Below, in pieces: positions 21,756 through 34,170 of a DNA stretch of 64,000 nt; positions within the stretch are counted from its first letter, which is position 1; every line of letters starts with the position of its first letter. Under the pieces are notes generated by a model, which did not search any database, was not told where the DNA came from, and worked only from the letters and a program-made list of their open reading frames with translations. The DNA is taken from positions 13,807,395 through 13,871,394 of the forward strand of contig JACGWO010000004.1 in NCBI GenBank assembly GCA_034509735.1, given 5' to 3'. The translations under genes and the position numbers were made by a program. Origin of the DNA: Sesamum alatum (taxonomy: Eukaryota; Streptophyta; Magnoliopsida; Lamiales; Pedaliaceae).

Positions 21756-23985
21756 TGTTAGAATAGGTGACCAGAAATCCAATTGGATTGGCGATTTTGG
21801 GTACTATTTAGCAATCATTATTAATGTAATATTGACTTGATGAATATATAGTAAGTATTCATCCTTGGAACTATGTGTTTGTTGTGCTTACTAATTATGT
21901 TAAATGACATTTTAACGTCACAACAAATGCCAACAGATCAATTGGATAACCCATGTAGTTGGGCTGTGCATTGGATGTCAGGTATGAAACCAACTTCTGA
22001 GGGTTGGTCTAAAAGTTCCAAGTCGAGGACCTCGAGATAGGACATCGAGAGTCCTACAGAGACTTGCACTAAGGATTGCATTCATTGGATGAGTGTCGTG
22101 TTTCATCGATGACAAACATTGGATGTCTACGAAATATTAGTGGGTTAGTTGACAAGGGTGCCAGCTAACTTAACTGACTAGTGGGAATCATCATATGAAA
22201 TCCTTGGAGGCTTGGTCGGTATGACTGGAATTCCTGGCTCCGATAGTACGAGATTAGTCCTCGGACTTGAGGAATCATGGCAATCGCATGCATACGATGG
22301 TTGTATCTAGAATCTTGCAAGAGATGTCCACATCTGGGATACGTTCATCATAAACCTTATCCAGTACAATTGGAATATGTATTGAGAACGGTGGATTCCA
22401 AGATAGGATCCGTCACCTGTCAGTATATGACAGTCGAGTCTCCTATGCGCTCTGAGACAGTTTAAACTCTTATAAGTCTGTGGCCACAGCGATTGGTCGA
22501 GTAGGGGATGGTTTCCTACGTTGATCGATAGAGTAAACGTGTCTTGAGTTATTCAGCATAGTTGTCTAGTCAAGATGGGAATCGACGCCTAATTCCATGC
22601 CCTAGACTTAGACAGGAAAACAGATGATGGAAGGACCATACTCGTATGAAACTCGGGAGCCCAAATGTTCACGCCAACATTCACCTAGTCTCTAGTGCCA
22701 TGGACCGTTGCTAGACGACCACCCATGGTAACGGGCGTTTTTTTATTAATGGTTAATTTGAAAATAGTTAATTAAATTAGATTTAATTCACCAATTGTGT
22801 TGGACACAAGCCCAAGTCTAGCTGAGGGTGAACCCAAAGACTCACACACAAATCATTATGGAATTGGTAGAATTAATTTGGAATTAATTCTAGAAGAAGC
22901 AAATTAATTTAATTGGATTAAATTAATTCACGAAGAAAAATAAATGATTGGATCATTTATTGGAAAATCCATTTAATGGATGGTCCAAGAATTAATTAAT
23001 TGGATTAGTTAACTTTTGGACTTAGAACCTATAAATTAATTGGATTAATTTATCGGGTTTGGATTTATTAATTGATTGTATCAATTAATTAGAGTTTGGG
23101 CTTATGTTTATTTAATTGGATTAAATAAACTTATGGGCTTCAATTGGATTGTGATTAATTGGATTAATTAATTCTCAATGGACTTTGTTTGCACTTAATT
23201 AGATTAAATAAAAGTCGAAGACTAGTAGTCCTAGTCCATGGAAAAATTCAATTTATAACAAATGAAGGAAGAATTAAAATCTTCCACATGTGAGGCACAT
23301 GTGACCAGCCTTTATATAGTTTGGTGGGTGGTTTTATTTGCTATAATGGTCCATGGTTATGTAGATAGTGGTGTGTGTATGTAGGTTGCTTTGGAAGTTG
23401 ACAAGAGAAGGTGAATTTTGAATTCAACAACTCCACATACACAAAACCATTCACATAATTTGTAAGGACTTGATCTTGCACGAATTTTTCATCAAAAAAC
23501 TCTCCAAAATCTCTGCAAATTTTCTCATTTTTGTGTTCATACCTTTCGGAAAGGTTTGAATTAAACATTCCAAAAGCGCTAATCAATAGTGTTCATTTGG
23601 AGTTGTTTGTTTCTTCTTCTTCTTCTTCTCTACTACTATGTAGCAATAGTTCAGAGAACTCTTCCATGGTGTGGTGTGGATAAATTAGAGGAGTTCTACT
23701 TTGAGCTCTCAAGTGGACATACAAGGAAGAAAAGAAGGAAAAACGTTAGAAGCCGTTCTACGTAAAACGAACAAAGGTTGGTTTATATTTACATTTTATG
23801 TATATTTCGTTTTTAATCCTTTAGCCACATGTCCAGCATCTTCTCCTCTTTTATTCATGCTCTTGACAGGCACCGAACGCCCGGGAACTTCAAAGGGAAC
23901 ACCCCTTTGAACCCGATTTAAATTATGCTTTAAATTCACTTTTTTTCGCTTCCGTTGCGTTCCCGGGCCGTACCCAATTCTTTCA
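21756..23985 (+). repeat. 3' LTR of A1, 2230 bp
   Basis: TGTTAGAATAGGTGACCAG to attctttca. Uninterrupted. It includes the conserved core ctctagtgccatggaccgtt (about 22692-22711) and a TATA-like TTATATAG at 23312-23319 just before a pyrimidine-rich segment. AT-rich stretch about 22770-23220. Confidence 0.92.
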
Positions 23986-23990
23986 ATACC

Positions 23991-25533
23991 ATCCACGTGC
24001 AATAGCCAGGTTTCCTCGCTAGGGGGAGGAGACGTACTTTGGGACATAAAGTCGACTAAGGCTTGAGCCTTAATAGTTGTTTGAGGGAGGTACGAGATAT
24101 CGTACTCATTGAGCTTTATGGCACATTTAATTAACCGGTCTTATGTGTTCGGCTTTCCGATGACTTGCTTGAGGGGGTGGTTGGTACGTATCCCCACTGG
24201 GTAGGACAGAAAGTAAGGGTGCAGCCTTCGGGCGGTTATTACCAATGGGAAGGCTATTTTCTTGATGAGGCTATATCGTCCTTCAGTCCCATTCAGGACC
24301 TTGCTGACGTAGGATATAGGCATCTGGTGCCCGCCTTCCTTCCATAGGAGAAACGAACTTACTTCCTGAGGAGTGGCAACCAGGTAGACATACAATGTAT
24401 CCCCTAGTGCAAGTTTAACTAGCAAGAGGAGACCAACTAAGTATCTTTTGAGTTCTTCAAAGGCTTTATGGCATTCTTTCCCCCACGCGAAGTCCTTGGC
24501 CTTCCTCAACACCTTGAAGAAGGGTAATCTTTTCTCAGCTGACTCAGCTATTAACCGGCTAAGTGCATTTATTCCCCGGTAAGCCATTATACTTCATTAA
24601 CATTGGTGGTAGCCTTCATGTCCAGGACTACCTTGATTTTGATGGGATTGGCTTCTATCTCCTTTTTGGTCACCAATGAACTTAGAAAGCGTCCTTCTCA
24701 TACACCAAAGGCGTACTTGGAGGGATTGAGCTTATGCGGTACTTTCGGAGGACTCTAAATGTTTCTTCGAGGTCCGAAACATAGTCCTCTGCCTTTTTGA
24801 TTTTGACGAGCATATCATCGATGTATACTTCCATGTTCCTCCAGAGTTGGGGACGAAATATTTTATCTACCAGGCGTTGGTACATGGCACCCCCGTTCTT
24901 GAGCCCAAAAGGCATAGCTTTGTAGCATAAGGTCCCTGTTGAAGTGATGAAACTGACTCTTTTATGGTCTTCGAGCCAACATAATCTAATCATATCCTTG
25001 CGATGCATCCATCATGATCAGGAGTTCACACACAGAGGTGGAATCCAACAACTGATCAATGTGTAGAGAGGGCAGAAGTCCTTCTGCCAAGCCTTATCGA
25101 GATCCCAAAAATCTATGCCCATCCTCTGTTTCCCTCCAAGTTCGGGGATGAGAACTACATTTGACAGTCATTCCGAAAATTGGATTTCCTGAATATGGCC
25201 TGCCTCCACTAGTCTTTCTATCTCGGCTTGGATGATCTTGTCTTTTTTTGGACCAATTTGTGTCTTCTTCTAATTAACAGGCTTCATTGAGAGATTGATA
25301 TTGAGATGATGCATTATGACATCTGGACTTATTCCCTCTAGATTCTAAGGGGACCAGGCGAATACGTCTAAGTTACACTTGAGGCATTATATCAGGTCCT
25401 CCTTGAGGGGTTCTTGCAGTTGGGACCCTATTCGAGCAGTCTTGCTAGGATTTCCTAGGCATAACTCAATAGTTAGCAGTTCCTCTACGGGTTGAACTTT
25501 GGCATGGTCCTCTTTTTCATGGAAAGTCTCCCC
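23991..25533 (-). pseudogene. Ty3/gypsy pol remnant: RT, RNase H and start of an additional RNase H (Tat-like)
   Basis: On the minus strand: RT N-terminal part (about 25390-25533, LQEPLKEDLI), RT core at 24682-25008 with KAMPFGLKNGGAMYQ and YIDDML, then RNase H at 24141-24587 (HKAFEELKRYL, VSKVLNGTEGRYS, ITARRLHPYF). At 23995-24047 it reads EETWLLHVDG, the beginning of a second RNase H as found in Tat-lineage gypsy elements. Several stops and frame changes separate the pieces. The rest of pol (integrase) is missing because the sequence ends at the A1 insertion site. It continues upstream at 31097 beyond A2. Confidence 0.85.
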
Positions 25534-25538
25534 TTTGG

Positions 25539-27721
25539 TGTTAGAATAGGTGACTCGAAAGACAATTGGTTGGCAATTTTGGCTACTATTTAGCAATCTT
25601 TATTAAAGTAATATTAACCTGATGAATATAGTAAGTATTCATCGTAGCACTATGTATTTGTTGTGTTTACTGATTACGTTAAATGCCGTTTTAACGTCAC
25701 AACAAATGCCCACAGACTAATTAGATAACCCATGTAGTTGGGTTGCGCATTGGATGACAGCTATGAAACCAACTTTTGAGGGTTGATCTGAAATGTTTCA
25801 AGTGGAGGACCTCGAAACCGGGTATCGAGGATCCTATAAAGACTTGCACTAAGGATTGCATTCATTGGATGAGTGCCGTGTTTTATAGGCGACAGACGTT
25901 AGACGTCTATGCAATATTAAAAGGTTAGTTAACAAGGGTGTCAGCTGACTGAACTGACTCGCGGAAATCGTCATATGGAAGCTTTCGAGGCTTGGTCGGT
26001 ATGACTGAAATTCCATGCTCCGATAGTACGAGATTAGTCTCGGACTTGAGGAATCATAGCAGTAACATGCATATGATGGTTGTATCTAGGGTCTGGCAAG
26101 AGATTTCCGTATCTGGGATACGTTCATCATAAGCCATATCCAGTGCAGTCGGAATATGTATTGAGAACGGTGGATTCCAAGATAGGATCCGTCACCTGTC
26201 AATATATGTCAGTCAAGTCTCCTATGCGCTCTGAGACGGTTTAAGCTCTTTAAGTTTGTGGCAACAACGATTGATCGAGTAGGCAATAGTTTCTTACGTT
26301 GATCAATAGAGCAAACGTGTCTCGAGTTATTGAGTATAGTTGTCTAGTCCAGGATGGGAACCTACCCCCAATTCCATGCCCTAGACTTAAACTGGGAGAC
26401 GGATGATGGACCGTACTCGTATGGAACTCAGGAGCCTAAACGTTCACGCCAATATTTACCTAGTCTTTAGTGCCATGGACCGTTGCTATACGGCCACCCA
26501 TGGTGCCGGGCGTTTTTTCCGATTAATGGTTAATTGGAAAATAATTAATTAAATTGAATTTAATTGATCAATTGTGTTGCATACAAGCCCAAGTTTAGCT
26601 AAGGGTGAACCTAATGAGTCACACACAAATCACTATGGGGTTGGTAGTTAATTTGGAATTAATTCTAGAAGATGTGAATTAATTAATTGGATTAAATTAA
26701 TTCAAGGAGAAAATAAATGATTGGATCATTTATTGAAAAATCCATTTGATGGATGGTCCAATAATTAATTAATTGGATTAGTTAATTATTGGATTAAGAA
26801 CCTTTAAATTAATTGCATTAATTTATCAGTTTTGGTTCAATTAATTGATTAGATCAATTAATTAGTATTTGAGCTTATATTTATTTAATTGGATTAAATA
26901 AACTTTTGGATTTCAATAAGGTTTAAGATTAATTGAATTAATTTGGAACCTATGGATCTTGGTTGGTCTTCATGTAATTTGATTAAATCAAAACCGGTTA
27001 AAATTGATCCATGGCTTGAAGTCCAAGCTCTAGAGGTTGGAGCAAGTTGAGGAGGAGTTTTAACTCCTCCACATATGAAGGCCATGATGGTTCATGGAGA
27101 GATAGTGTGCATGTGTATGTAAGTTAGCCTGGGAGGTTAATTTTGGAGGTTGAATTTTGAATTTAATTTCCTACATACACAAAAACAATGCACATAACTT
27201 GTATGACATATACTTGCACAAAATTTCCAGGCAAAACACTCAAAAATCTCTGCAAATTTTCTCCTTTTGTGTTCATACCTTTCGAAAAGGATTGAACTAA
27301 AAAACATTCCAAAAGGCACTAAACAATAGTGTTGTTTTGGAAGTGTTTTTTCTTTATTTTCTCTTTTCTATCTAGCAATAGATTAGAGTATTTCTTCATA
27401 GTGTGGTGTGGACAATACTTAGAGGAATTCTACGTTGAATTCTCAAGTGAACGGAAGGAGAAACGAAAAAAGAGAACAACGCACGTACCGGTTCAACGTG
27501 TTATGATCAAAGGTTGGTTTTCTTTACGTTTTTCATGTATCTTTTGCTCATATCCTTTTAGCAACATGTCCAACATCTTTTCCTCTTTAATTCATGCTCT
27601 TGACATACACCGAACGCCAGGGAACTTCAAAGAGAACACCCCTTTGAACCCATTTAAATTACGCCTTTAAATTCATATTTTTCGCTTTCCTTGCGTTCCC
27701 GGGCCGTACCTGAATCTTTTA
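25539..27721 (+). repeat. 5' LTR of A2, 2183 bp
   Basis: Starts TGTTAGAATAGGTGACTCG and ends atctttta. Subfamily-A sequence with the conserved core near 26465-26500 (ctttagtgccatggaccgtt). Confidence 0.9.
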
Positions 27722-27722
27722 G

Positions 27723-27735
27723 TGGTATCAGAGCC
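27723..27735 (+). other. Primer binding site of A2 (initiator tRNA-Met)
   Basis: TGGTATCAGAGCC one base past the LTR, identical to the A1 site. Confidence 0.92.
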
Positions 27736-29321
27736 CAGTTCGGCATCGTGGCTACAGGATTTACATGTTATAATATGTTAAGCATGTTGAACGTGTTTAA
27801 AATGCTTTCGGAAAGCATGTTTTATGATTTTACTAACATGATTATATGTATGAAAATATGTGTTAATTTTGCTTTTGAAATTATGGATAACCATGCATTT
27901 TACGAGAATTTGATTTTCTGTAAATACATATTTATATTTTAGTTTTACAGCAGAAATTTTAAAAAAATATTGGAAAACATTCAACAGCCGTGTGCTTAGT
28001 GCTGCCTTCCGGCCGGGCATTGGGCCAGCGGGCGCACAGCGCAGGCAGGCGGCTTGCACCATGCGCGAGCATGTGGCCCGCCGTCGGTCGGTCTGGGACG
28101 TCTGGGCCGTTTTGCATCGTTTTTTTGTAAAAAGTTTCTATTTTTCTGATTTCTGTTGTTTTTTGAATGTGGGGTAATTTTGGCATATTTTAATGTTTAG
28201 TTATATTAGAATTTCTAAAATTATTTTTATACCTTAGATTATTTTGAAAATGGTTTCCAAACAACAACAAAAATATGGTTTGTACATTGGATGTATAGTT
28301 GATATCCATATTTTTAATTGCATTATTAATATGGTATTTTTTGCATTTTAATTATCTTTATGGTTTTAGATATTGGATATCTATTTATGAATGCATGGTA
28401 TGTATTTATTTGGTGAGCATGTTTATATTCAATATAAATGTGTTGTTGTTTATTTGATAAACAATATGGATGGTCACAAAGCCGATTGACCTATTTATGG
28501 TTTAATTTATTGTTGGGTGAGGTCTGCGTGCCTCTTTGTTTTTTATCCTTCTTTCGTTTTTAGCCTTGAAATAATAAGGCTTTATTTCTCTCTTTTAATG
28601 TACCCCCCGACTTATGATTGGGGTTTCCTTTCAGTTGTAATGAGAGTAGATTAGATTGTGAAGTTGAATTTATTTTTTGAAAATAAATGTAAGCTTCCAT
28701 GGATATGAAGATCCAAAAGAGGTTCGTTGGACGGAGCCCACGATGGAAGGCCACAAGAAGAACAAAGAAGGATTTACAAGGCCCCATTAGAACGATAATG
28801 AGATGTAAAAATTGTAATAGTGTAGGCTTACCCTAGATTGACCATAGATCCACGGTGGGCTTAGTGGATCACTTAGGAATGGGCTTGTGATCATCCTAAC
28901 AGGGGCGTGCTAGGCTTATTTTGCATGTGCTTATGTTTTATGCTTTGATGTATGGTGTGTTTGAATGCATCGTATTACGTTTAATGTATGAAACTTGAGC
29001 ATGCAAAATACTAATAATGATGAGGTCTCGGTCTTAATACAATAATAAACTCTCACTTGGATGGTCCAAGTAAATATTGCGCCCAAAATGGAATTAAATC
29101 AAATGGTTTGATTATTCCAAGCTTTCCATCTGTAATAACGTAATGAGGAAGCTACTTTCATCTAAAGCGTGGTCTAACGAGTCGTGGCACGTTTTGAAAT
29201 GAAAGAAAGCTACATTATTGTTACGAATAAAGGAATATCCTCTCGTTTCCCTGTCTCACGAGTCGTGGGGGGCAACAGTTGAGATATGATTCGGTTGATG
29301 GGTCGAGCCTTATGCTGAGTA
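27736..29321 (+). other. Leader of A2
   Basis: Homologous to the A1 and A3 leaders. It contains a GC-rich island (about 27985-28110) and ends at a deletion joint near 29322, where ctgagtaa switches to LTR sequence gctgactgaactgactc. No open gag. Confidence 0.75.
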
Positions 29322-31091
29322 AGCTGACTGAACTGACTCACGGGAATCGTCATATGGAAGCCTTGGAGGCTTGGTCAGTATGACTGGAATTCCCGTCTCC
29401 GATAGTACGAGATTATTCCTCGGACTTGAGGAATCATGGCAGTCACATATATATGATGGTTGTATTTTGGGTCTGGCAAGAGATGTTCGTATTTGGGATA
29501 CGTTCATCATAAGTCTTATCCAGTGCAGTTGAAATATGTATTGAGGATGGTGGATTCCAAGATAGGATCCGTTACCTGTCAATATATGACAGTCAAGTCT
29601 CCTATGCGCTCTGAGGCGGTTTAAGCTCTTTAAGTCTGTGGCCACAACGATTGATCGAGTAGGCAATGGTTTCTTACGTCGATCAATAGAGCAAACGTGT
29701 CTCGAGTTATTGAGTATAGTTGTCTAGTCCAGGATGCGAACCTACGCCGAATTCAATGCCCTAGACTTAGACTGGGAGATGGATGATGGACCGTACTTGT
29801 ATGGAACTCGGGAGCCTAAACGTTCACGCCAATATTCACCTAGTCTCTAGTGCCATGGACCGTTGCTATACGACCACCCATGGTGACAGGTGTTTTTTCG
29901 ATTAGTGGTTAATTGGAAAATAATTAATTAAATGAGATTTAATTGACCAATTGTGTTGCATACAAGCCCAAGTTTAGCTAATGGTGAACCTAATGAGTCA
30001 CACACAAATCACTATGGGGTTGGTAGTTAATTTGGAACTAATTCTAGAGTAAACGAATTAATTTAATTGGATTAAATTAATTCAAGGAGAAAATAAATGA
30101 TTGGATCATTTATTGAGAAATCCATTTGATGGATGGTCCAATAATTAATTAATTGAATTAGCTAATTGTTGGATTAAGAACCTTTATATTAATTGGATTA
30201 ATTTATCGGTTTTGGTTTAATTAATTGATTGGATCAATTAATTAGTGTTTGAGCTTATGTTTATTTAATTGAATTAAATAAGCTTTTGAATTTCATTAAG
30301 GTTTAAAATTAATTGGATTAATTTGGAACCTAAGGATCTTGGTTGGGCTTCATTTAATTTGATTAAATCAAAACCGGTCAAAATTGGTCCATGGCTTGAA
30401 GTCCAACCTCTAGAGGTTGGAGCAAATTGAGGAGGAGTTTCAACTGCTCCACATATGAAGGCCATGATGGTTCATGGACAGATAGTGTGCATGTGTATGT
30501 AAGTTAGCCTTGGAGGTTAATTTTGAATTCAATTTCCTACATACACAAAAATAATGCACATAACTTGTATGGCATATACTTGCACGAAATTTTCAGCCTA
30601 AAACACTCAAAAATCTCTGCAAATTTTCTCCTTTTTGTGTTCATACCTTTTGGAAAGGATTGAACTGAAAAATATTCCGAAAGGCACTAAACATTAATAG
30701 TGTTGTTTTGGAAGTGTTTCTTCTTCATTTCTCTTTTTCTATCTAGCAATAGATTAGAGTATTTCTCCATAGTGTGGTGTGGACAATACTTAGAGGAATT
30801 CTACGTTGAATTCTCAAGTGAAAGGAAGGAGAAACGAAAAAGAGAACAACGCACGTAGCGGTTCTACGTGTTATGATCAAAGGTTGGTTTTCTTTACGTT
30901 TTCATATATCTTTTGCTCATATCCTTTTAGCCACATGTCCAGCATCTTCTCCTCTTTAATTCATGCTCTTAACATACACCGAACGCCCGGGAACTTCAAA
31001 AGAAACACCCCTATGAACCCGTTTAAATTACCCCTTTAAGTTCACGTTTTTACGCTTCCACTGTGTTCCCGGGCCATACCCGAATCTTTCA
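29322..31091 (+). repeat. 3' LTR of A2, first ~400 bp missing
   Basis: Matches 25938-27721 throughout, with the conserved core at about 29842-29880, and ends cgaatctttca before tttgg. Confidence 0.9.
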
Positions 31092-31197
31092 TTTGGGAGA
31101 TTCGGGACTTCCCCACTTCCTTCCCCTTAAAGTGGTCTTTTCCTTTTCTCTTGCGGGACTCTTCGGGGATATCTCTGTGGACCCCCGCTTCTAGCCC

Positions 31198-31570
31198 TTA
31201 CATATGGCCTCTACGTAGCATTTTCAAGATTATTGTCAATCTCCACCAACTTCCTATGCCCCCGGGCATGGGGAACTTGATATTCATGTAAAAAGTAGAA
31301 ATGACTGCCTGGAAGGCATTTAGAGTAGGCCATCCTAGGATGATGTTGTACGGTGAGGGAGTATCTACAATCAGAAACTTTGTTAGGCAAGTCCTCCTCA
31401 CTGAACCTTGTCCTAAGGAAAGAGGGAGAGTTATTGACCCTCTCGGATCGACTACTTCTCTCGCAAAATTGTACAGTGAGGTATCCATTTTCTCCATGAG
31501 GGCTTCTCCCAATTGTATTTGACTATACGCCTCCCCAAAGAGTACGTCTGTTGAACTCTAGAGTCTATGA
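31198..31570 (-). pseudogene. Gypsy protease region
   Basis: The frame at 31198-31512 reads FLIVDTPSPYNIILGWPTLN and AFQAVISTFYMNIKFPMPGG, the usual C-terminal half of a plant gypsy retropepsin. Just upstream, near 31560, the active site reads NRVFIDSR, so the expected DSG is DSR and a frame change follows. Non-functional. Confidence 0.75.
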
Positions 31571-31699
31571 AGACTCTGTTTACTTCATAATTAGCCATAG
31601 TGGTTGTGATCACTAGTGCATCATTGTGAGGGAGGATGACTCCCTTCTTTTTGCTCGGGCCAAACTAAATGTTGGACGCTCTGCCATAACATCCACGTT

Positions 31700-33350
31700 C
31701 TAAATTTCTAAAAAGGGCACATTTTCGGCCCCCGAGCCAATATCCTCCGAGCCCTAAGAGAGTCTCCCCCCATAGGCCCTCCTACTATCATTCGGATGAC
31801 TCATTTCCTAGGGAGGTTTGTTTCCTCAAGTTGTATTGTGGAGGTTTATTTACATCCTTTTACCTGAGGGGGCTCAAGACTAGACTCCAACAGGGCTTTA
31901 TCCTGGCATTGGTCCTTCTTTTGGTAGGGGCCCGTGCAATGAGACTTTTCTCGACACACAAACTCCTACAAATACCCATTCTGAATAAGTTGCTCAATTT
32001 TGTATTCCAAGTGTCGACATTCCTCCGTAGTATGTCCATAATCATTATGGAAGCAAGAAACTTGTCAGACTTAGGCCGCGTAGGGCCTTCCCTAGCACCA
32101 CGGGGCCGTATCAGCAACCTCTTTCCTTTTACCACCATAAGTGGATAGGTGATAGGAGCGTTGAGAGGGGTATAAATGTGAGGACCCTTTTAAAAAGGGA
32201 GCTTCTAATCCTGGCCTTCTGTACTGGTCTTCTTGGTGGCTCCTTCCTCCCAGGTGTCCTTTTTCTTTTTACCTCGACCTCCCTTTTCGGAGGCTTAGGC
32301 TTCATCCATGTTGATATATTTGGCTGCTCTAGCCAAGAGGCTATCTAAAACTGGTGCCGACTTCTTGGCCAGGGACTTAAAGAAGTCCCCATCCAGGAGC
32401 CCTTGGGAGAAGGCACTAGCCTTGGCCTCCTGTGGGCCGCAGGGACCTCCAAGGCTGTGGTGTTGAATCTGTGCAGGTAGTCCCTCAGGGACTCAGTGTC
32501 CTTTTGACGAATAGTGAAGAGACTGAGGGGGGTTTTTGCAGTGTTTTCTGCTATTGGTGAATTGGTGGAGAAATAGCGAATGCAACTCCTTCCTCACTGA
32601 TCCTGCCGGAAGTTGGTTGCACCACTACTATGCCGCCCTTGCGAACATGGTAACAAAAATACGCCATTTTATTCCGTCTGTATACCAGTGGAGAAGACTT
32701 ACATTCTCGAACCGTGACAATTGCTCTTGTGGATCAGTAGTGACGTCATATTCAGCATTGGTTGGAGTCCGGCAGTTGGGAGGAAGGTTGTCTGCTATGA
32801 CTTCCTCAATGAAAGGGATGCCACTTTGCGCCTCCAGCGGGATTCCTATCATCTTGTGCTGAACATCATGTGAGCTCTTTTGCAAGTGCGTCAGTTGAGC
32901 CTCCTAATGAGGGGGAGCTTCATTCCGCGCCAGGGGAGGAAGAATCGGGTCCTCTCCTAAGAGCACAGGGAGCCTCTGCACAGGAGGAGCCTCCTCGCCT
33001 TCCAGCGGTCCCCCTTTCGCTAGGGGGCCTTCCCAAGGCCTGAGGGCTACTGCTGCCAGAGGGACAGTGTTTACTGTCGTCATATGCGTCCATATGGCTT
33101 ATGTGATCATTTGTTGGATGGCTGTCATCAATCCTGGGGACAACCTATCAGAGGAGGTGTCCGAAGGAGTACTGTCTCGAAGAGGGATCTACAAGGGTTC
33201 GGAGGGACCCGTGGATCCTGCCTCACCTCTTCCAGAAAGAGCTAGGGGAGCTCCTGAAACCACCTGCAATGCCTAATGGTCCATAAGGGTATCCGTGGCC
33301 TTCTTCTTGCCAAGCCCGCTGTTAGGGGTTTCCATAATCCCCACGTCTTA
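31700..33350 (-). pseudogene. Gypsy gag remnant
   Basis: Scattered Gag words on the minus strand: GIPFIEEVIADNLPPN and LSRFENVSLLHWYTDG (frame 32628-32885), and a downstream segment with RRNVDTWNTKLSNLFRMG (31860-32138). These correspond to the retrotransposon Gag core of Tat-like elements. Stops and frame changes are frequent. No intact reading frame remains. Confidence 0.7.
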
Positions 33351-33360
33351 GTTTTGTGTT

Positions 33361-33376
33361 TCCACAGACGGCGCCA
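33361..33376 (-). other. Primer binding site of the gypsy element
   Basis: On the minus strand TGGCGCCGTCTGTGGA, a well-known plant gypsy primer-site sequence, two bases after the LTR end (...tatca). Confidence 0.85.
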
Positions 33377-33378
33377 AT

Positions 33379-34015
33379 TGATACGAGGGAAAAGAGCTTA
33401 ATAGGGTTGACTTCCTTGGGCTTGAATTTCTGCAAGTTGGAAACGGGGACCTACAAAAAAAGCGTTAGTACTTCGACACTCAAGTCAGTAAGTAGTTGTG
33501 GTAAGAAACTTGAATGTAACACGAAAATAGTAATAAGTCGAGAGCAATGAGCATCAAGTGTGCTAGCTCTAATTCAGAGAGAAATTCGAGAGGTTAGAGT
33601 CTATAAAAAACATTACTCAATCAGCCAGCGAGGCTGGTATTTATAGGGGAGGTTCCTTGAGGAGGGGAATTCTTGAAGGGCTGGACTCTAGAAAGGTCAG
33701 TGGGCGTCCCTCCTAGAGTCCTACGGAACACGGCCTCCTAAAATCTAGAGGTGGTTGAGAGAATCCTGCCTGGATGAGGATAAAGTTGGATAACTTTTAC
33801 CACTTCTTCTCAACCGGGCCGGATCTCCTTCTGTGGGACTTCCTTCTAGGGTCCTGGCTGGGTTCCCTATACCTTACTTAGGTGTCTCTCACTCATTTTT
33901 TGGGAGGCTTGGCCTACTCCTTCCTGTGGGCTGGCTTGAGATCTCCTTGGGCCACCGTTTTGGGCCTTACGCTTGGGGCAGTTCTTTTATGCTATATCAT
34001 CCACAATATCCACAC
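33379..34015 (-). repeat. Gypsy 5' LTR, right limit uncertain
   Basis: The inner end is TG at 33379-33380 (CA on the minus strand). It carries a minus-strand TATAAATA (33638-33645) in cccctataaatacc, with a short leader to the PBS. Outer end not verified by a second copy. Confidence 0.55.
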
Positions 34016-34170
34016 ACTACAATATAAATATAGTTTTAGTGGCCAATTATTTGGGGAACTTTTAAAATTGGCCTGCAAAAAATAAATTAAGTTGGTTGTT
34101 TTTATTAAACAACCTTTATAGAGTTTAGCCCAATTTTTAGAGACACATATTTAGAGGCCCATCTGTAAAG

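Larger units (their letters stand above)
9417..23985 (+). mobile_element. Copia-type LTR retrotransposon A1, nearly full length, with three nested sister LTRs
   Basis: 5' LTR 9417-13666 (interrupted), PBS at 13668, leader, gag and pol remnants, PPT just before 21756, 3' LTR 21756-23985. The flanks acacc (9412-9416) and atacc (23986-23990) are a target duplication with one mismatch. After removing the insertion, the 5' LTR is about 2.25 kb against 2.23 kb for the 3' LTR. Three subfamily-B LTRs lie inside (10367-12366, 15218-16941, 17414-19381). Pol is dead, with lesions shared with A3. The right side abuts the gypsy element at 23991. Confidence 0.88.
25539..31091 (+). mobile_element. Copia-type retrotransposon A2, coding region deleted
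   Basis: 5' LTR 25539-27721, PBS at 27723, leader to about 29321, then directly the 3' LTR from its middle onward (about 29322-31091). The perfect target repeat tttgg (25534-25538 and 31092-31096) shows it inserted into the gypsy element. Relative to A3, one deletion removed the rest of the leader, gag, pol and about 400 bp of 3' LTR. Confidence 0.92.
31097..34015 (-). mobile_element. Ty3/gypsy element, 5' portion (LTR, PBS, gag, protease), minus strand
   Basis: On the minus strand, from right to left: an LTR ending at 33379, a primer site, gag traces and a protease region. It continues after A2 into the RT/RNase H segment at 23991-25533. Together these are one truncated Tat-like gypsy element. 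The outer LTR limit (about 34015) is a guess, because no matching second LTR is present in the window. Confidence 0.75.

Noticed and set aside
23796..24047. 83-codon minus frame joining gypsy and LTR sequence
   Set aside because: A chance fusion across the A1 right boundary (23985/23991); the two halves belong to different elements.
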